Shown: in pieces, positions 58,243 to 64,000 of the stretch | Layout: every line of letters starts with the position of its first letter | Position numbering within the stretch: the stretch's first letter is position 1 | From: Oxytricha trifallax | Taxonomy: Eukaryota > Ciliophora > Spirotrichea > Sporadotrichida > Oxytrichidae | Direction of reading: 5' to 3' | NCBI GenBank assembly: GCA_000711775.1 | Contig: ARYC01017346.1 | Coordinates: forward strand, 62,001-126,000 | Length of the DNA: 64,000 nucleotides | The notes under the pieces: generated by a model | Told to the model about the DNA's origin: nothing | The model's database searches: none | The model's input: the letters and a program-made list of their open reading frames with translations, nothing else | Position numbers and translations under genes: made by a program

Positions 58243-60309
58243 ATGATGAAATTAGCAGCTTTTAAGATTGATATTAAAACCAAGAAGTTATTTGAAACAT
58301 GAAGAAACTGTAATTTAATGATTTAATTTCAGTGCAACAAATATTCTATATTCATATTAATTTCTAAAAACAATTTAAAAGAAATTTTCTCTCACTAATT
58401 CTTAATTATTCTTTAAGATTGATATATTTTTAAACTATAGAAATAAGAAGAAGAAGCAAAAGAAGATGTGGTTTTTAATAATAAAATATTTTATCAATAA
58501 ATAACTGGCAAAGAAAGGTGGAAAGATGACTAGTGGTATGAATAATTATACTTTTTATAATGATAAAACTGGGGTAATTAAGGAATGAGAGATAATTATG
58601 TTTTTAATATGGAAAGGGAAGTACAAACAAGAAGTATCCACTAACTGGAGTTAAGAAACTCACTGATACTTAGTAAAAATTCAATAATGCTTAAGGTCAA
58701 TTAACCGGCAGAGACAGAAATATAAGGTATATGCTATCTAGGTATTATAATGAAAATTCAAAGAGTGCCTATAGTGCAAGCAGAAGTGAAAATTATGATG
58801 TAGTTAAAATTGTAGATAATGGAAAAGGCAAGAAAGGGAAAGGTTAAAAGAAGGGCAAATCACCTAAGAAACAACAAAGACTAGGAAGTGAAGTATATTT
58901 ATTTACACAAAAATGTTTCTTAAAATGAAGCTGTGGACGACAAGGGAGCTATGTTTCAAAGAAGAAACAAGTTCAATGACTACCAAGGTAACTCTTCTAC
59001 CAATGGAGGACCCATGCAAAACGGTTTCATGAACAGAGGTGGTAACGGCGGAATGAACGATGACCTTGATCATAGTGAAAGTGAAGAGGGAAACAACCAG
59101 GATATTCCAAACTTTCAAGGCAATGATTTCATGTTCAAAAAGAGAGGGGCTGTTGACAGCTAAAATAAAGGCAATAGTAATGGAATGAACTCTAAGCTTG
59201 GTAAGTCTGCTGCTACAAAATGTATTTCAAAGAAAGGTGGTAATGCCTAAAACAAAAGAGAAAGAGCAAGTGGAGATGAGCTAAACATTGAAGATTTGGA
59301 AGCATAGTCTGTTTAAATGAAGACCGGTAAGAAGGGCCAGCAATTACAAAATACATTTGCTTATCTTTATTGATGATAAAAATTTAGTTTTTAATCCTCA
59401 AACAAGAAGGGTAATTAAGGATAATACAGAGGAAGTTCAGCTGAAAGTTCTCATGACCATTATTAATAAATTTAAAATTTAAGTGATAACCAGAATGACT
59501 TAGATAGATCTACACGAATTATATTCCAGAGCAAATCAGGCAACAACCTTAATAACAGTTCTTCAAAGCCACCCTTGAGTGGAAGGCGTCAAAAACGTGG
59601 AAGCGATGACGAGGAAGAAAAAGTAAATAGTAATCTCTATGGAAACCCATACAACATCAATGGTAGAGTTCATCCAGGTGTTAGTAATCAAATTAGACAT
59701 TAAAATGCTGACAATATAAAATTTGAAATCGATAAGTTCAGATGAGAGTGATGCAGATATCTTTGGAGGATCAAAGAACAGAGGAGGAGCAAATGGGCAG
59801 AGTATAGAAATTGGTTAGTTTAACTCAGTGAATGGAGGTGGAAGAATGAATAATTAAAATCATAAAGCAAGTGGTTCTAAGAACAGAGGTGGCATGAAAT
59901 CAGTAATTCATACCAATTTATATCTTTGAGGGTGACTATATCGTAGGACCAGAGTCTAATAATGGCTTAAATTATTAGATCTTATTTAAAGTTAAGTTGA
60001 AGAGAAAAATCAGAAAAGCTGGTTAAAGTCATAATGTTAGAAATTCTCAATAACTAAGATACCAAGAATTACAAAAAGAGAGATTGATTAAACTAAATAA
60101 TTCATGTCTCCAAATCCCAATCTTGTTAGAGTAAATTTAATTTAAATATATATTATGCAAATGCCCAGAGAAATTCAATGGGAGGTTCAAAGTATAGTGA
60201 AGTTGCAAATGTTTATTCTAAGAATGCTATGCCAAATCATAATAACAACGGTAGAGGTTCTTCAAATGGCAACTCAAGAAGTAGAATAGAAATTTAAAAT
60301 AATTCTTGA
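58243..60309 (+). CDS. G/N/S/K-rich low-complexity protein
   Basis: Probable ATG 58243 (MMKLAAFKIDIKTKKLFET), then several coding pieces separated by AT-rich gaps. These include KKYPLTGVKKLTDTQ, NGKGKKGKGQKKGKSPKKQQ, a Gly/Asn-rich block (NGFMNRGGNGGMNDDLDHSE, 58930-59160), KKGGNAQNKRERASGDEL, GNNLNNSSSKPPLSGRRQKR, SSDESDADIFGGSKNRGG and a final NGNSRSRIEIQNNS with TGA 60307-60309. AGGTAT occurs at 58725-58730 and 58740-58745; removing 15 nt restores frame. Basic Lys/Gly tracts and acidic Ser-Asp-Glu clusters suggest a nuclear chromatin or RNA-associated protein, but no domain is recognised. It resembles the minus-strand gene at 62510. Confidence 0.6.
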
Positions 60310-60539
60310 ATTTGATTTTGAATATTAATTTTTTGAAAATATAACCGAAACCAGTTCCTTTACCAACTTTTTAATTTGATTATATTAACCTTCTACAGTA
60401 AAATGCTTAACAAAAAAATTAAGAAATTTACTAATTATAGATTCAATTTTCACTAAATTTGAGTACTTAAGGTTATCAAACTTTAGATTTATGAAAATAA
60501 TACTAAAATCTATATGTTTCTTATTCTTTTCTTATTATA

Positions 60540-61147
60540 GTACATTCCTATCATTGATTCATTAATGAACAGTATAATTTATAGCATATACTTATGTGAT
60601 GAAAATGATAAATGGAGAGACTATCGGCCAGATATAGATGCACCTAAAGCCAGTCAATGCTCTGAAGATTAGTTTGATTTGTTAGATTCAGAAAGCGATC
60701 ATAGTTTATTTTCCAAAGATTTTAACAATAATAATGATAAATCAACTATAGATAATTAACTAATTACAGAATTGCTTTAAGTCAAAAGCTAGTTAGAGGA
60801 GCTGAAAGATCTGAAAGTTTTTCAAGATAGTCATTTTTAATACTTAAATTTATGAGAAATCATTATATTTTATATGTTCTGAAAGGCAAGAGCTTGGAGT
60901 TTATTATTACAAAGTCAAGTGAAGTGGCTTACGAATACATAGCTCAATAATTGCATAAGTTATTGTTCCTATGTGTATTATATAAATATTTGAATTAAAT
61001 CTCATGTCTTTTTTCAAAGAGTTTGACAGAGTGCTAGAAATTAAAAACTACTTCTTGAATGAAAACTTAGTTAAAGCTATTGCTTGCACAATAGTATTGT
61101 TTGAACATATATAAATTAATTATAAATAATTTGTAAATAGGAAGTGA
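60540..61147 (+). CDS. Unrecognised small protein in pieces
   Basis: Coding-like text NDKWRDYRPDIDAPKASQCS, DLLDSESDHSLFSKDF and LLQVKSQLEELKDLKVFQDS (60590-60840), then after AT-rich gaps GKSLEFIITKSSEVAYEYIA (60885-60960) and FKEFDRVLEIKNYFLNENLV (61013-61090), with TGA 61145-61147. Frame changes between them imply two IESs or introns. No start codon was fixed and no domain recognised. Confidence 0.45.
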
Positions 61148-62184
61148 TTAAGACATCTAACTCAATTTAATTTTTTAATTTTTGCAGTAAAAATAATAAA
61201 TTTAGATGATAATTTGATTTATCAAATCAATTTAAGGAAAATATTTGTTTTAAAAACATTATGAGATAGATAAGAAATTTAATTCATTGAAATTTAATTG
61301 CATTAGTTTTGAATATGAAAGAAATTTGTACAATTTAATAGTTTATAAATTTAATTTAAACTTTTTAATAGAATTACTCTTCTGTAATTTAAGATTTATA
61401 TGCTTTAATTTTATGACTGATCTTGAAGGCATAATATTTGAAGACAATTAAATTCATGATTATTTAATAACTATCTATATATATTTTTCATTTTAATTAA
61501 AGAAAAACGAATGCTTTTGGCACTTTATTAATTGAAAAACTTCAAAATATTTGATTATAGAAGAAACCATTTGCAATAAGAGTTTATTTATACTTTTCAG
61601 TAGCAAGCACTTATCAAGCAACTATATATTAATAATAAGTCTAAATTATAATTGAATGTTATTTGTAAATGCTTTGTTAGGATCTTCTCAGTAAGTTACA
61701 AGAATTTTTGATAAGTTTATATATAGTCCTAAAGAATCTCTCAATCCTTAATTTAGTAATTATGGTATTCTCTAAATATGTTTAAAATTAAAAGAAAGTT
61801 AAGCAAAATTTACTATGATTATGTAAATAGAATTTAATTATATCAAAATTAAGTAGTGCTTACTTTTTAGTTTTAAGTAAATTTTATTCAATTTAATTAT
61901 TTGTGTTCAATTCAAAATGATTTCATATAAATCTATTAAAATTATTTAAAATTCTTTAAATTAATTAAATTTAAATTAAGTATTGATAAAATAACCCCGC
62001 CCCCCCCCACAAAATTACTTATTTAAGAGAACTAACTTCTTTGGTTTTATTATATGTATATAGTGAATATATTTAATAATCTTCAATCACTTATAAGAAA
62101 TACTGTCTCTAATCTTATAGATTATTCGCAGTTTATAACGTCATTCATTCATTTAATATGTAATAGTCTAATTTTTAAGTTCAA
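61148..62184. other. AT-rich DNA with a poly-C tract
   Basis: Nothing supportable except a sharp CCCCGCCCCCCCCC run at about 61995-62008, unusual in such AT-rich surroundings and followed by ACAAAA. Confidence 0.5.
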
Positions 62185-62303
62185 GGCTCTTCGAAGTCAT
62201 CAACAAAAAGATTGTTCTTCTGATTTTACAATAAATTATTTCCAAGGAGACTTTGGCCTGGGACGTGTTGAGATTAGCCGCCACCGAGTTGAGATGAAGA
62301 GCC
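62185..62303. other. Possible structured RNA or gene fragment
   Basis: A GC-richer 119 bp block bounded by perfectly complementary GGCTCTTC (62185-62192) and GAAGAGCC (62296-62303), with GTTGAGAT occurring twice near its 3' end (about 62267-62274 and 62288-62295). It could fold into a long stem with internal loops. The overlapping 86-codon open frame has no recognisable domain. No RNA family could be assigned. Confidence 0.3.
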
Positions 62304-62509
62304 GTGCTTATTGAATTTCTATGCGGAATTATTTAAAGAGGCTTTGTTTTTATGATCTCGCTCTCTACTTCTTGAGTTTTTTTTCGTAAAATATAGTAAA
62401 TTTTCAAACATTAAAGCTTTGCAGATGGATGCTAAACCTAAAATACTATGATGATTATAAAATATTACTTTTGGTAAGGTTTATAAAGGAGGATTATATG
62501 ATTAATGAT

Positions 62510-63960
62510 CACTTACTCTAAAATGGATATTAATTATTTGGAGACCATTCTCTGAATCTGGCTACAAGATATTCAGCATAGGGTGAATCATAATCAAGCC
62601 AGTAATTGATTTCTTTCTTCACAGTTTCCTTCTTTACCTTCTTCTTTTTCTTCAACTGAGCTTTGCCAGCTTCTAAATCGTTTTCATTGGCAAAAAGTGC
62701 TCCCTCGGCTTCTCTCTTCATTTTCCTCAATCTCTCTTGGGTATAACAACATGAATGATTGAGGTTTATTTTTCTCTTTTTGGCAAGAATATTACTATTA
62801 TTTTCTCTATCAGATTCGATGTCTTCAAGAATCTAACGTTCTCTTTGCATCAATAGGTACATATCATCATCATCGCCGTTTTGAGAAGCCCTTTTCTGGC
62901 CATTAAATGGTCTCTTCTTGATTGATGAATGATTAGACTCTCTTTCCTTATAACAAACCTAATAAATATTATTTAATAAGAAATCATCCTCATCAGAATC
63001 ATTTCCATTGACGGATCTAGCATTCATGCCATAAAAATATACATAAATTCATATATCACTCTCGAGTGGATTTGAGTACTTTGTAGCTCTGAGTTATCTC
63101 TCATTTTCGCTCATATCTGAATAAGTTCCGTATCCAGTATTTTAATATATATTATACAATAAATATTAACAGTGATTTGCTCTTTCCTAAGCCAGATCTA
63201 TAAATGTAAAAATACTTGAGAGATTAAATTAGATGGTTATCACCTCTAAGATTTCTCTTCTAGAACATAACTTGTCCACCATCGTTTTCCTCTTCAGAGT
63301 CCATTCTTTCAGCTAAAATATTAGATGGTTGTAGAAATTTATAATCATTCAGAACAATAACGATTTAGCAACTTTCTTTGAGCCAATTGACTGTCCATTT
63401 TTATTTGTAGCAGCAGATTTAAGTATAGTAATAAAATAAAAAATATGACCAATCTAAAACAGCTTCATCACTCTCAGTATGTGAATCTAATCCTTCACTA
63501 CTTATTAAGATTCTAAAATCAATTAGAGGCTATATTAGCTTTTCCATAACCTTTGTTATTCTTGGTTGAACCATAGCCACCACCTATAGAGCCCATGCCA
63601 TTAGAAGCATTAAACCTATTATTTGATGCACCTCTACTTCTGCAAATATTCTCTTACTATAATTACTCTTTGATTCTTCATCAAGAAAATCAGGAATATT
63701 TCTGTCTTTTTAGACAAATTGTTTAAGTAAAATTAAAATACAATAATTATGAATCTTTCCATATTGGGAATTTATATCAAATCTTGATTCTCTCATTCAT
63801 ATAAAAAAAATGTACTATACCTTTCAAGATTTTAATAATAAACCAGTTCTATCTTGTGGCACCAAAACCATTGAATGAGAACATATTCGATTGATTATCA
63901 GCAGCTGATTGTTACATTCTGGCACCTGGAGTTTGTTAAACCTTAATTATATTATAAATA
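62510..63960 (-). CDS. G/N/S/K-rich protein related to the 58243 gene, 5' end near window edge
   Basis: Minus-strand pieces: MFSFNGFGATRQNWF near 63860, SRGASNNRFNASNGMGSIGG near 63600, SEGLDSHTESDEAVLDW near 63470, NGQSIGSKKVAKS near 63390, ERMDSEEENDGGQVMFQKRN near 63270, SVNGNDSDEDDFLLNN near 63000, MQRERQILEDIESDRENNSN near 62840, and a C-terminal LRKMKREAEGALFANEND then NYWLDYDSPYAEYLVARFRE, stopping at TGA 62512-62510. Many AT-rich gaps mark IESs or introns. Alternating acidic-Ser and Lys/Arg clusters recall the plus-strand gene (both have a VMFQKRN/AMFQRRN motif). The ordered C-terminus may be the functional part. No known domain. Confidence 0.55.
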
Positions 63961-64000
63961 CTTTTATTTGTTATATTTTGGAGTTAATTCATAAGTTTGC

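Noticed and set aside
62054-62314. 86-codon open frame
   Set aside because: No domain and it spans an AT-rich stretch plus the possible structured block; not convincing as a protein.
1-64000. CRISPR arrays, bacterial operons, ribosome binding sites, rRNA genes
   Set aside because: None seen; introns, nuclear code and eukaryotic gene families exclude a bacterial interpretation.

Overview
The window looks like germline (micronuclear) DNA of a stichotrich ciliate of the Oxytricha/Sterkiella/Stylonychia type. Genes stay open only if TAA and TAG are read as glutamine and TGA is the sole stop. Introns are short and GT-AG (about 35-80 nt). Genes are cut by AT-rich internal eliminated sequences (IESs) bounded by 3-14 bp direct repeats (pointers), and removing one repeat plus the spacer restores the frame. 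One complete and one partial TBE transposon, whose ends carry the C4A4 telomere-like motif, are present; this element family is germline-limited. The exact species is an inference.

Layout. 1-1.1 kb: end of a TBE abutting a broken ZNRD2-like gene. 2.2-7.2 kb: a small unknown gene, a long Q/N/S-rich gene (minus), tRNA-Leu(UAG), and a coiled-coil tail-anchored gene (minus). 7.3-9.4 kb: half of a mitochondrial carrier, a Nudix hydrolase, and the detached, inverted 3' piece of a USP5-type deubiquitinase. 9.5-10.8 kb: a 1.28 kb foldback element with a 6 bp target duplication. 10.8-14.4 kb: a PHD-finger/AT-hook protein and an SNF5-domain protein (both minus). 14.9-17.4 kb: eIF2D. 17.5-20.8 kb: the main body of USP5. 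20.9-23.5 kb: unknown basic and coiled-coil segments. 23.5-29.5 kb (minus): a MULE-transposase-derived gene with FAR1/WRKY-GCM, MULE and SWIM regions and a Q/N-rich tail, then a PD-(D/E)XK-like ORF. 29.4-33.8 kb (minus): a SUMO-interaction-motif protein and a TBC Rab-GAP. 33.8-41 kb: very AT-rich, few supportable features. 41-44.1 kb (minus): a homeodomain gene, then a 679 bp palindrome overlapping the 3' end of a P/Q/N-rich gene. 45.3-49.4 kb: complete TBE. 51.1-57 kb: a large multi-pass membrane/coiled-coil gene. 56.2-58 kb: a heavily scrambled RING-finger gene. 58.2-64 kb: two related G/N/S/K-rich genes and one small unknown gene.

The main discovery is gene scrambling that can be read directly. 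The RING gene is split into about 14 pieces that alternate between the plus strand (odd pieces, running rightwards from 57344) and the minus strand (even pieces, running leftwards from 57263 to 56252), joined by 6-14 bp pointers that keep one frame. Most even pieces sit inside an IES of the neighbouring membrane-protein gene. USP5 is broken by an 11 bp pointer, so its catalytic Cys box and His box lie about 9 kb apart on opposite strands. All joins were made by eye and need an alignment to the somatic genome.
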